From NCBI RefSeq assembly GCF_000001735.4, contig NC_003074.8:9796101-9860100 (forward strand): DNA of 64,000 nt, written 5' to 3'. Position numbers and translations under genes: made by a program. Source of the stretch: Arabidopsis thaliana (Eukaryota; Streptophyta; Magnoliopsida; Brassicales; Brassicaceae). Shown here piece by piece: positions 35,827 to 46,240 of this stretch (its first letter is position 1; every line of letters begins with the position of its first letter). The notes below the pieces were generated by a model that was not told the DNA's origin, did not search any database, and saw only the letters and a program-made list of their open reading frames with translations.

Positions 35827-36260
35827 ATAAAGCCTATCATTGAGCTTCTTCCTCCTAATCCTATCATGGACTTGTAATGCTTGGACTCTTGGGGATCGTG
35901 TGGAGAAAAGATGATTCAGTAGAAAATGGAGTAGTTTTTTTTTACTGAAGTAAAAACTGAAAGGTTTGAATCCTTCTTAAGAGAGAGACTTTCACAGAGA
36001 AAACATTTAGAAAAACAAAAAAAAAGAAGTACCAAACGGCTTGGATCATCAAGAGGACATCACTAAAAACTAGAATCACGAGGACTTCATTACTACATGC
36101 ATTATAATCATAGAAAAATTCAGAGAAGCTAAATTAAAACCCTATAAAAAAGGTTAGGTTTTTAAAAGATTCAAAGGACCTACCACTTTTACGTTTCTTC
36201 ATCACATCCTCTACGTTCTCGTGACTCTCTCTTTCTATCTCTAACCGCCATTAACTATGT
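35827..36260 (-). pseudogene. Decayed copy of the ICE1 promoter, leader and bHLH-coding segment
   Basis: Three anchors match ICE1 in the same order and orientation. 35827-35856 matches ICE1 basic-region codons 37719-37748 (29 of 30). 36071-36090 matches the ICE1 leader 38869-38888 (19 of 20). 36216-36230 matches upstream DNA 39053-39067 (15 of 15), followed by looser similarity (ACCGCCATTAACTATGTCTCC versus ACCGTCACTATTTCTCC). Spacing is compressed, about 0.4 kb against 1.35 kb, so most of exon 1 is deleted. No usable frame remains. Confidence 0.65.
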
Positions 36261-36852
36261 CTCCTCTCTATCTCTCTAAATCTTTCTTTTGTACGGATAC
36301 ATACAACGTATATAAAAGTTCTTAAAACATTAAGTAAGCATTTAAAGAAGAAAACAAACAAAATGGTAGGGTCTATTCTTTGCTCTGCCTCTTCCTTCAC
36401 CATTCTTTTCTCTGTTTTTTCTTAAAAATCTCAATGTTTTTCTTCACTCTTACATCATCAAAGCTCATTTCATCAGCTAATACCAAAGCTATACCTTTAA
36501 CATAACTGTTTTGTCTGTATATGTGCAAATGTTTTGTCTGTCTTCTTTGAGAAGTTCACTCATGAACAAAGATGAAGACTTTAAAAAAAATTCTTGAGCA
36601 TAGCTTTAAGATGAAACATAAATGGAAGTTAACATTGCTAATAAAAGGTTGAAGTTATGTATCCAACAACAACAACCTCAAGTTCTCAAAAGCTTAATTT
36701 AAAAACAACTCTCATTTGCAATTGCATTACATGCTTAGATTGAAGTTATGACATAAGAAAAAAAGTTGAGAAGAAAATTGCAGATTTAAAGGGACTTAGT
36801 TCTTCTAGCTCTGCTTCAACAGATGCTTAATGGACTCGAAGTCAGGATCAGA

Positions 36853-38690
36853 TCAGATCATACCAGCATACCCTGCTGTATCGAAAAGCACTGCTTTGAT
36901 TTGATCAGGCAGTATCTCTTGTCCTTCTTGGCATTGCTGATAGACAAAAGAAAACATGTTACTACTAAAACTGTTCTACAAATCCTTAACCTTTCAACTG
37001 AGAGTAGAAGATCACCTCAGCGCGGAAAACATCCAAGGCAAACCCATTAAAACAGCTGATCACAGCTTGCTGAACATCCAATCCAAGATTATCCAAAGCT
37101 TTCATGGTAGCGAGCAACAGACCCGGTCTACGACCACAGAACATATGAATGTTCACTGCTCTTCCTTCCCTTAATCTAACCTCAACCTGTGAAAAAGAAG
37201 CAGAGTAATCTCTCAAACATGAATCTTTGTTTTCTTCTTTCCAGTCTAAGCAAAAGTTATACAGAATATAGTCCTTACTCTAGCTTGCTGGCCTTTAGGA
37301 CTTGGTAAAGAAGAGGGACACAACTCTTCCTTGACACGACAAGAAAGAGTTTGCGGTGTAGGTGTCAACGGATGGAAGCTTGATGAAGTTGGAGGCAAAG
37401 ATCCAGGAGGAGTTGACTCAAGTTCATTGTGAAGATCATTGATCCTTTGTAGAAGTTCCTTCAGATAATCAATTGCATCTCCAAGTATTGATGCTCTATC
37501 CATCTGCAAATTCATCGAAAATCCATAAAACACTATCACGAGCCTCTTCCTCAAAAGAGTAAAGCAACTACATGCAAAGTTTGACAACAACAAAGGCCCT
37601 ACAAAGCTACAACACAACAATTCTCTATAACAGCAACAAGTAAACAAGCTCTTAAGGAGATAAAAGAGACAAAGTAAGTGTTTACTTTGCTGATCTTGGG
37701 GACAACTGATCTAAGCATATAAAGCCTATCATTAAGCTTCTTCCTCCTTCTCCTCTCAGCCATCAGATTCTTAGCAGGCATACCTTTCTTCTTACCCTTT
37801 CCTCCTCCTCCAATCTGAACACTCTCAGCCGCTTTACCGCTCTCATTTATCTCATCAGACTCATAGTTCAACCCAGAAACCTCAATCCCAGTCTCATCCA
37901 TATCTCCATCATCACTAAACCTCCTCATTCCCGAACTCTCCGAATTTCCCATTTTGCTTCCAGAGCTCTGACGCATAGCTGCACGTTTCTGGAACAGAGT
38001 AGGCTGTGCACCAGACGATGCTAACACCTCTAAAGGCTTCAGAACTTTCGCTCTGTTCCCAACAAAACCACCATTAGCAGGACTACCAAAACCTTCCAAC
38101 TCCAACGGAGCTGTGAAACCACCACACAACATTGTGTTGTTGTTGTTGCTTTCCGGCGCAAGAAGTGACCGAGCAGACAAGAAATCAGGAACAGAACTCA
38201 AATCCCTGTTCCCCAATTGTGTCAAAGAACCAAACCCCATCGAAATAGGAGCATGGATTTGGTTAAGAAAACCAGATTCAGAGCCAAACTCAAAAGCATT
38301 ATCAAAAGGGTTTGCAGAAGAAGGAACATTGAGAAGACAACCCTTGTTGTTGTTAGTTGACAAGAACTGATTTTGCTGAGAAGGGTCAAGACTAAAAGCT
38401 TGAGAAGGAGAACAAGAAGAAGAAGAATCAATAGAGTGTTGAAGAAGAAGATTATCATTAGGGTTAAAAGGAAAACCACCAAAGTATCTGAAATCTGGCT
38501 GATTCTGTAACATCTGAAGATCTTGTGGATGTGGTTGGTTACTACTAAACCAATCACCTTCAAGCATAGGCTTAAACTGAGAAGAACCATCTTCTTGATT
38601 CCTTCCCCATGAACCTTCCTCGTTCTCTTCCCTTTCTCCACCACCACCGTTTAACCAAACCCCTCCACCATTGTTTCCGTCAAGACCCAT
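36853..38690 (-). CDS. ICE1: ICE1/SCREAM bHLH transcription factor
   Basis: MYC-like bHLH factor. It promotes CBF3 expression in cold, and as SCREAM it pairs with SPCH, MUTE and FAMA in stomatal development. Four exons: 37686-38690, 37279-37503, 37016-37186, 36853-36936, all joined in phase 0; 335+75+57+27 codons = 494 aa. Long low-complexity N-terminal part with Gly, Asn and Ser runs; [22 protein letters not shown] is nuclear-localisation plus basic region (about residues 300-320). The helix-loop-helix spans the exon 1/2 junction ([11 protein letters not shown] / [18 protein letters not shown]). The C-terminal ACT-like domain lies in exons 3-4 ([20 protein letters not shown] onward). I chose MGLDGN at 38690 because the frame upstream, though open, contains no ATG. 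The region 5' of it carries a leader-intron acceptor. Locus At3g26744. Confidence 0.97.
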
Positions 38691-39190
38691 CGCCAAAGTT
38701 GACACCTTTACCCCAAAGTCTGAACCTTTAGAGGAAAATTCTGCAAAGTTGAGACCTTTAACTGAAATTTGGAAGCTTGAAGACAATTCTGCAAAAGTTT
38801 GAAAACAAAAGATATATACTTTGAATATTCAGAGACTTGGAAAAGTAAAAAAAGAGAAGCATTAAAGTAGAATCACGAGGATTTCATGAATTGAAGAAGC
38901 GAAATCTGAAAAGGAAGATAGAGATAGAGAGAGAGAATGATAGATTCATTTCTCAGAGCTTTCAAAAATTGAAACTTTTTTTTTGATGGATTCAATTTCG
39001 GCCACCATGAAATTGCTTTATCATTGAACACATACCCCAGATTTCTCGTGACTCTCTTTGCTTTGCTTCGTTTACCGTATCTCTCTCTCTCTCACCGTCA
39101 CTATTTCTCCATTTTTCTGCTTAATTTTGGCTTAAGCTTATCTCTCTGTCTCTGTTGTCACTGTCTCTGTCTTTATATAGACAGTGTTTA
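38691..39190 (-). promoter_or_regulatory. ICE1: ICE1 leader and core promoter
   Basis: Read on the minus strand, a T-rich tract ending TTTTGCAG stops just before 38787, a good leader-intron acceptor. Farther 5', long CT runs (about 39080-39110 and 39140-39170) precede a TATATAAAG box at 39171-39179 (reverse complement). That puts transcription start near 39.14 kb. Confidence 0.6.
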
Positions 39191-39407
39191 AGTAAGTTAA
39201 TGATGATGATGATAATTTCAAAGTGTAATTAGCATCATTCATGCAACGCGTGTCTTCCATGCATTTCTTTAACTCATATTATTACCTAATTATTGTTATG
39301 TACTTAAAAGTTCTTTTTCAAAAGATGGTAATAAAATTTATTTTATATTCTTACTATTAAATATATTTCCTTTTATTTTTTGTATTTTTTTAAAAAATTA
39401 TAAATAA

Positions 39408-39500
39408 TTATGTTGTAACGCATATCTCGACTTTACCGGCGTCGACATCTTTTCGATGGTTCCTAAGCTTCTTGAACAAAGCCACATCAAGCTCAAGTTT
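39408..39500 (+). pseudogene. Orphan exon-like relic ending in a consensus donor
   Basis: A GC-richer island in AT-rich DNA, open from just after a stop at 39405-39407. It reads LCCNAYLDFTGVDIFSMVPK then LLEQSHIKLKF and ends exactly at a consensus donor (GTAAGT, 39501-39506). No partner exon, start codon or promoter was found. I do not recognise the parent family. It is likely an exon fragment moved here by a transposon or local duplication. Confidence 0.4.
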
Positions 39501-39919
39501 GTAAGTAAATAGTTTAATTTCATAAGTCTTTTAAACATTAATTAAGTAAGGACGAGTAATTCCAAATTTTCTGATGATTGTAGCGTTTATCACCATTATC
39601 AACTAAATTGAGTTCCCAAAAAAATATAGTTGTGTTGCGATATGCTTTCTAGTCTTCTAGAGGAAGTAATTAGGGATTCATTTTCTAAAAAGTTTTGTTA
39701 GTTTCAATTGTGGCTTTGTGCCTTAAATTGGCTTTTTGCTTATATAGTTTTGGTTTATGCTTTATTATTAGAGAATTTGTTTTTCTACCGGCTAAGATTC
39801 CGGAGATTTAAACGTGTTCTCCGGCTATCTATCTTAGTTTCCTTCATTTAAAGGTTTTAATAAACATTGAATTTTTTTTTTTTTATGGGCTGTTTGTTGC
39901 AGTCCACCCATACTATATG

Positions 39920-40349
39920 GGTTCAATTAGGATCACTATGTAGTAGACCTCAGCCCAATTCATTATGTATTTTTTATCTTCTTTCTAATTTCATACAAAC
40001 TATAAAATTCTACCTAAATAACCAATTTCCATTTATTTCTGTAGTTGTAATTTATAATCAATAATTCGCGTTTATTGTTTCGAAATTTGAGTAAATCTGA
40101 ATTTAAGACTCGGTCAAACTTTTTAAGACTCGGCCAAGCTTTCAAAGTGTTTTTGACATGTTGTTGGGAAGGTTTTAAACTCGGATTTACTCTAATCGCG
40201 AAATAGTAAACATGAATTATTGATTTTAAATTGTAATTACATATAATAATTGAATTTGGTAAATTGGGTAGAATGTGGAATTAGATAGAACAAAAAGAGC
40301 AGAAGGTGAATTGGATAGAGGTCAAAAATATTGGTAATCCTAGTTAAAC
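39920..40349. repeat. Inverted-repeat (foldback) element, about 430 bp
   Basis: Left arm about 39920-40104 and right arm about 40178-40349 are reverse complements with scattered mismatches. Outer ends pair as GGTTCAATTAGGAT and GTTTAACTAGGAT; inner ends pair as GAGTAAATCTGA and GAGTAAATCCGA. The loop (40105-40177) holds a 20-bp tandem duplication, TAAGACTCGGTCAAACTTT and TAAGACTCGGCCAAGCTTT. No coding capacity; a target duplication is not clear. Confidence 0.65.
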
Positions 40350-43083
40350 GCATATAATACATGTGGATTGGTACAAACAGCCATTTTTTATTTATGCATC
40401 AAGTACGGTAGTGCATTTTATCCGTTTCATGAATATTGATTTTGCAAATTTTCATTTCACACAGATTAAAAATTTATACTGCATTTTCTTTCTTTCTATC
40501 TACTTCTTTTTATTTACTGTAGCTATACATGATTTGATTTTCAATAATAAACACTTCCCAAGAATTATAATTCAATATTAGTTTTACTTTATTTTAAAGC
40601 TACTATAATACACATAGGAATCTTGAAGATTGATCTTTGATGAAATGGATGACGTATCTATTTCACCAGTTTCAATATATTGTTTCTTTGCAAATATATG
40701 AAAATAGTCTCTTTGTTTTCAATAAATCCAGCATGGCTTGAACAAAATAAACTTACTCATTAGAAATTTTTTAAAGATGAATATGAACAACTTAAAGCTT
40801 ATTTTTAACTCCATCAAATTAAATGGTAATGGTTAGTGTGCAAGGAAAACTTATTTCCAAGTAGTCGATATATCCTTCATTTGGTAGCAATTTGGTGAAT
40901 GTGCTGAATCAACTAGCAACTCAATGTTCTTCAAAATTTGGGGTAGAATCTTCGGAGTGCTCTTCAACTTCGATTTGAGAAATCATTATTATTTTTTGTT
41001 TCGATCCATTACAATCACCGCAATGTTAAGTTTATTAAAACTGAGATCACTAGGTAGAAAAGTAGAACCACTTAATTTGCTTTTCATATATAAGTTCAAA
41101 TTTAAAGAAATTATTTTTTTGGTTTTCCCTAAGGTTTGGGGTTGAAAATTTTGAAAGAAAGTAATAGAGTTCGATATATGTATATTAATTTCTTTCCAGT
41201 TTTGATGTTTAAAGAAAAACTATGTAATTCGAAAAACAAAATCTACTTAACGATGTTATTGACGGTGGTCCGGTTGTCTTTAGTTCGACTAGCATCATAT
41301 CCAAATATAGTTTAAAATATCAGTTAATTTTCTGTTAAAGACATGAAATGTCTTAACATGTGCATGCCATCCACACTAAATTTTCTACGCCAAAGAAAAT
41401 TCAATTGTATAAAATTGGAAGACCATAGGTTTGTCTACGCATAAAAAAATGTTCAAAAAAATGCATGATCATCGTTAAGTTATTACTCTCACCCACAAAC
41501 TTACAACTCTATAGATTAACTATTCTTTGTAGGCATGATCATCACTAGATTGTAGTCGAAGTTTATAAGCAAAAGTTAATCCCAGTCTCTTACACTTCTA
41601 ACAACCCCAACAATATTTTCTTCTTCTAACTTAACTTAGTTATAATAAAACTAAGCAAACATTTCTTTATTGGGCTTTAACCAAAACCGATGGCCCAAAA
41701 TACTTCTCAGCCCAAACCATTATCTTCTTCTCCTTGTTGACTTTTCTGTTGACCATCTCCACCAGCAATAATAACTACAAGGCCTAACCTGATATGCATT
41801 CGACGAGATATGTATTCGACGAAAAAGAAAAAGAGAAATATGCATTATAGAAACAAGAGGCCTAATCTGACAAAACAAGATTTAGACTGTACCAAAATAA
41901 ATAATTTAAGTAAAAATATTTTTAAAATAATGTAAACGTTTTTGTGAGCTTAGACAATTAAAAAATAGCCAAAGTTATTTATGGACTTTATTGACTAAAA
42001 TGAATATAAAACTTATATGATAAAACTAAAATGAAATATATGAGTATATTATAGGCCTTTGTTTGTATTTCGTATGTGATCCCTATGAGGAAACTAATAA
42101 GCTTGGAATATTAGATCATATTGGTAGCTAGATCAAGGTGTTAAACCTCGTAAATTCAATTGTTAGATTAAAGAGAGAAATGTATATGCAAAAGACAGAG
42201 GAGAAACACATACGTTAAAGTTAGGCTTTTTGAAGTTTGAAATAAAAAAATGGTTAACACTTCGTCTGTTCTTACCCATTTCATTTAATAAAGTATGAAA
42301 ACAAATGATAAAGCTCAAGATATGTTGATCATTTCCAGAGTACAGTGTTAAACAAAATTTTGTGTATTTCGATTGTACAAAGAATGCATATGAGAGATAG
42401 AAAAGACTTGAATATATGACCATTTCAAAGCAAAGTACTCTACTAATTGTTGTGTTAGTATATCAATTAATTGTTATTCCTTTTAACTAGGGATTTGACC
42501 AAATGTTTTATTAGAAAATTAAACAACTTTGTTGTATGTAATAGCCGGAATTTTTTTGGATTAGAGTAGTCATTTTAGCTTATCCAATTTTTTTTTTTTT
42601 TTTGCGATATCATTCGCTATGAAAAATTATTCAATTTTGAAAATCTTGTGTGGTTTAAAACTAAGGTTCTTACATGCGTCATTCAAATGAAAATAGCTCC
42701 ATCTTTCTTCATCTTAATTGATCATATTAATTGTCTATAATTAGTGTTAACAGCTATGAAGATTTTATTTTGGCATATCGATTTCGGCACAATATAAATA
42801 GAGAAGAATCGGAAGAAAATATTGGAGACAACGACATACTTGATGACAACAGAGATAATGGAGGTGGAAGTGACGGTGAAGACATAGACAAAGTAGATGT
42901 TAACGATGATAGTTATAAATATGTCAACTAATTAAGAAAACACCAAAATCACATATCATATCTCTAACTATTTTGTGCAAAACAAACATGAAAGTCGTTC
43001 ATATTTGCAACTTTATTATTCATGTTCAAAAAATACAAAATAATCATATAAAGGAAAAAATAATACACAATATACCCATCAAA
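40350..43083. other. Gene-poor AT-rich gap
   Basis: No gene I can support. Near 41792-41823 a 16-bp unit GATATGCATTCGACGA is repeated with one change. A 66-codon frame at 42731-42931 has an acidic Asp/Glu/Asn-rich tail, but no ATG at its start, no partner exon and no domain. The rest is low-complexity AT sequence. Confidence 0.45.
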
Positions 43084-43157
43084 GTCTGGGTGGTGTAGTC
43101 GGTTATCACGCTAGTCTCACACACTAGAGGTCCCCGGTTCGAACCCGGGCTCAGACA
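43084..43157 (+). tRNA. tRNA-Val(CAC)
   Basis: Full 74-nt cloverleaf. The acceptor stem pairs GTCTGGG (43084-43090) with CTCAGAC (43150-43156), with discriminator A. The D arm contains GTGTAGTCGGTTATCAC. The anticodon stem CTAGT/ACTAG encloses loop CTCACAC with anticodon CAC at 43118-43120. The T arm is CCCGG TTCGAAC CCGGG, which includes the B box GGTTCGAAC. CAA at 43079-43081 precedes it, as is common for plant tRNA genes. No intron and no encoded CCA. A run of four or more T appears only near 43.23 kb, so termination is unclear. Confidence 0.95.
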
Positions 43158-44038
43158 TATCTAAAATATCTGGAGATGTATGGTCTTTGGGCTTGAACTT
43201 CCATATATTAAAAAATATATATATATATACATAATATATCCCTTTTTCATTGTTGTCAAATTTTAAAATTTTGATAAGTAATATATCAAATCAAAAGTCT
43301 CGATATGGAGAGTTCAACTATATTTTTAGAATTTTTAAAAACAAATGTATATAATTGTGAAAACGCTTACAATATGTGCAAAAGATGCAAAAATGAGATT
43401 TATTGCGTATTATTTTAGATTTCATAGGATTATTTTGCATTTTTTGACGTGAAAAATAAAATTGCAAAAATGAGTGACTTAGAGAATTTTTTCACAACCC
43501 TTATATAATTGAAGAAAATTTGAAATCAATTACGTGTCTTGCAATTTTAATTTTAAAACAATTACGTATTTCTTTTTGACATTAGGTTTAGGGTTGGTGA
43601 TATTCCTATTTACCTTAGTTTCACCAAGGTCTATATAAAGACCTCTTATGATTAATAAAGAAAAAATCTACAACAATTAACGTAATTCTCTCTAAGAGAC
43701 ACTTGGGTCAAAGGGAAGGTTTTGCTTAAATCACGGGTACTGCATATTACCATATCACTAGATTTAAGTCTTAGGCTTTTGCTCGTATCATTAATTAGCA
43801 AATGAGGTGGCTTTAGATCCTAGGTCCAATATCAGTTATTATTTCAAACTTTGAATCTTGAATAAAGATAATGTGAGAAGAAATATTCCTTTCATTCAAT
43901 TGAAAAACCAAATATTTTAATACAAGTTAGAACAACGTCAATAACCATAACTAAACCAAAAGGTAAATGTTGTTACTAAACAAGTAAAAAAACTGAGTCA
44001 CAAATAAACTCAGAAAAAGGTGAAGAAAAGATTCATTA
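43158..44038. other. Gap between tRNA-Val and UBE3D-like gene; possible LTR scrap
   Basis: AT-rich. Around 43630-43690 there is TCTATATAAAGACC followed by AATAAAG and a purine-rich stretch. That layout resembles the promoter and poly(A) part of a Copia-type LTR, but no LTR ends, primer-binding site or second copy were seen. The 3' flank of the minus-strand gene is at the right. Confidence 0.35.
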
Positions 44039-45619
44039 TCATAGATGCATCGATGAGACAAGTGCGCCTTGAAGATATGAACACGAAGATGGAAGAAATT
44101 TGCTTGCATTCGTTATTAACTCTATCAACTCCTCTCCTTGTCCCTTCAAAATGTATACTTCTTCATCAATCTTCTTCACTACCGAGCTGTTGCAATCAGA
44201 AAACAGAACCTTCACAATAGCGCTTAACTCTAATGCGGAACCTGGTTCATCTTGGCTCGAGCAAAGACCAGTCGAGGAAAATGTGTTTGGATTCAAAATA
44301 ACGATGTTGAACAGAGGTGATTTAGTTGTCAAATCTTTGACCAACACGTGAAATGATAACTCCTCTTTGGAGCATTCCACTAGCTGATTCGTAAACATTC
44401 TTTCCAATGTGTATTTCCTGAAAACGTCAGAGGATTCACCCGTCGTCGATGATGTGGAAATATAGCATTTGAAGAGTCTAACTCCACCATCAATGGGTTT
44501 ACCGTTGCTCCCAACACCAGAAGGATAGGCTCCAAGAGGAGAGGAACACTCAGGGCAAGCAAATTCAATCCACTCGACATTCTTTGACACATTTGACGCT
44601 TTCGCCATAAAAACATCCTCAAGAAACCCATCAAGAAGAAACTTCTTATCAAGTGTAAGTTTCTTCTCCTCCAGCTGAACACTCTCATTAGAGTCAGGCG
44701 AGTCATGTACACAACATCCAGGTAGTGATGCCTTATCTATACAACGCGTCTTCGATTCATCCACTTGACCACAAACATTCTCACCTCCACTCTCATGACT
44801 CTCAGCATTTCCTTCACTAATTCTAGAACCCGGTTCAACTACACCAACATCACAACTCAAAGCTAAACTCGACTCAAATTCGACTTCAGTTCCACCTTTC
44901 TCAGACAAGATACACTCTACAAGATCATCTTTGCTAAGCAACACAGTAGTAGCACTAAGTAAACACAACCCACTAGAGCAAGTATACGAATTCGTGTACT
45001 TAACAACCATCTTCTCACTAATTCCACCAAATGAACAACAACAAGTACCAAACCAATTATCAGCTGATTCTCTCCAATTAATAGACGGCATTTCTGAGAA
45101 ATCTAAAAGTTCCTTCTTTGTTAACCTATTTGAACAACTTCTACAGTAAAAATGAACTCCTCCCATTAAAGATAGAGTCTTTAGATCATAACCCATCACT
45201 AAAGGCGCCGACTTTTCTCTAGAATCAGTCACCAAATTGAAGTCTGAGACTAAAGGATGATCAACAGGGAGTAACAGAACAAGTCTAACCTCGATGTGAT
45301 CGTCTAAAGCTTTGAAATTTACAGGAGATTCAGTATCTAGTAAGACCCTAGGGATAGGAACTAGAAGAGAAACAATCTCTTCTTTGCTTGCAGCTTCTTC
45401 ATCTTCTTCGTTGATCCATGTGACGAGAAGTTGAGATTTTCCGACGATGGTTGATACATTGAGGCTTTTGCAGTGGATCTTAGGGTTAGTTTTGGAATCG
45501 AAAAGAAAGAGACGAAGGTTTGGAGAATGAGATTGAGCTTCCCATGTGTATCTCCATGTCCTCTGGGTTTTAGAGTTTTGCTCCATGGAATTAGAAATTG
45601 CTCTGCTTCGATTTTTCAT
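44039..45619 (-). CDS. UBE3D-like HECT_2-family E2-binding protein
   Basis: Single-exon gene, 526 aa, start ATG at 45619, stop at 44039. It resembles the HECT-like, E2-binding family (UBE3D in animals, Ipa1 in yeast). Yeast Ipa1 is linked to mRNA cleavage and polyadenylation; the plant role is inferred. Visible family landmarks are Cys-rich: HFYCRSCSNRLTKKE (about 155-170), NWFGTCCCSFGG (about 190-200), and FACPECSSPLGAY followed by the RLFKC strand in the C-terminal half. The stretch between about 240 and 330 is acidic, Ser/Glu-rich and poorly structured. A second in-frame Met (residue 12) is a possible alternative start. Remembered locus: At3g26750. Confidence 0.88.
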   Translation of the reverse strand: MKNRSRAISNSMEQNSKTQRTWRYTWEAQSHSPNLRLFLFDSKTNPKIHCKSLNVSTIVGKSQLLVTWINEEDEEAASKEEIVSLLVPIPRVLLDTESPVNFKALDDHIEVRLVLLLPVDHPLVSDFNLVTDSREKSAPLVMGYDLKTLSLMGGVHFYCRSCSNRLTKKELLDFSEMPSINWRESADNWFGTCCCSFGGISEKMVVKYTNSYTCSSGLCLLSATTVLLSKDDLVECILSEKGGTEVEFESSLALSCDVGVVEPGSRISEGNAESHESGGENVCGQVDESKTRCIDKASLPGCCVHDSPDSNESVQLEEKKLTLDKKFLLDGFLEDVFMAKASNVSKNVEWIEFACPECSSPLGAYPSGVGSNGKPIDGGVRLFKCYISTSSTTGESSDVFRKYTLERMFTNQLVECSKEELSFHVLVKDLTTKSPLFNIVILNPNTFSSTGLCSSQDEPGSALELSAIVKVLFSDCNSSVVKKIDEEVYILKGQGEELIELITNASKFLPSSCSYLQGALVSSMHL

Positions 45620-46084
45620 TATTTAATTTTGTTTTCTGATCTTTAGTCGGGTTTTCAAACCTGACCCGACCCGTATTCATCTCAAAACCGAAATATTTTA
45701 GGTACCTGAAATAACTGAAATAAAAATTAAATATCTAAAAATATTAGTTATTTCTAACACGATAAATACAAAATATTTGAAATATATAAAAACAGTAAAA
45801 ATATTCAAAAACAATTTAATATACGAAAATATTTAAAACAAAATAATTAAATAAATATTAAATTTTAAAATTAAAAGAATCATAATCGAAATGAAATCAA
45901 AGATAAACTTCAAAATATTAGAATGGATATTAAATTTTAAAATCGAAAAAATGAAACTGAATGGAACAGAACCGAATAGATAACGGAACGCCGAAGACTA
46001 CAGTAATGACACTGGTGAGTAACCGTTATCTTTGTTCTAATAGTGACACTCTAATTAAGATTAGCCGAAGACAAATATGGTATT
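45620..46084. repeat. AT-rich low-complexity gap with AACCGAA/ACCCGAC motifs
   Basis: Opens with CCTGACCCGACCCG and AAAACCGAAA motifs, then long AAATATTTAAAA-type repeats, and closes with GGAACAGAACCGAATAG. Same motif style as 27132-27345. No gene seen. Confidence 0.45.
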
Positions 46085-46240
46085 TGGGCCTTTAGAAGCC
46101 TTATACGTATAAGGCCCGAGATGGAATCAAAATCACGTGTACCCACGTGACCAGAAAAGTTAAGAGATACTGTTGCTGTAGTAAAACGAGACAAAAAGTC
46201 TATAAAAAGACAGAGTGATAGAGCTCGCTTTGTCTAAAGT
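46085..46240 (+). promoter_or_regulatory. Compact promoter: site II motifs, 18-bp palindrome, two G-boxes, TATA
   Basis: In order: TGGGCC (46085-46090), a perfect 18-bp palindrome GCCTTATACGTATAAGGC (46098-46115) leading into GGCCC, CACGTG at 46134-46139, CACGTG again at 46144-46149 (CCACGTGACC, ABRE-like), then TATAAAAAG near 46201. This is the normal order and spacing for an ABA- or light-regulated plant promoter reading right. The first ATG after it gives only a seven-residue peptide. The nearest real gene to the right starts 1.3 kb on. Confidence 0.55.

Noticed and set aside
37599..38786. Longer ICE1 N-terminus (32 extra residues before MGLDGN)
   Set aside because: The extension is open but has no ATG, and a T-rich intron acceptor lies just before it; it is leader sequence.
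43630..43690. Copia-type LTR fragment
   Set aside because: Only a TATA-like and AATAAAG layout; no LTR ends, primer-binding site, target duplication or second copy were seen.
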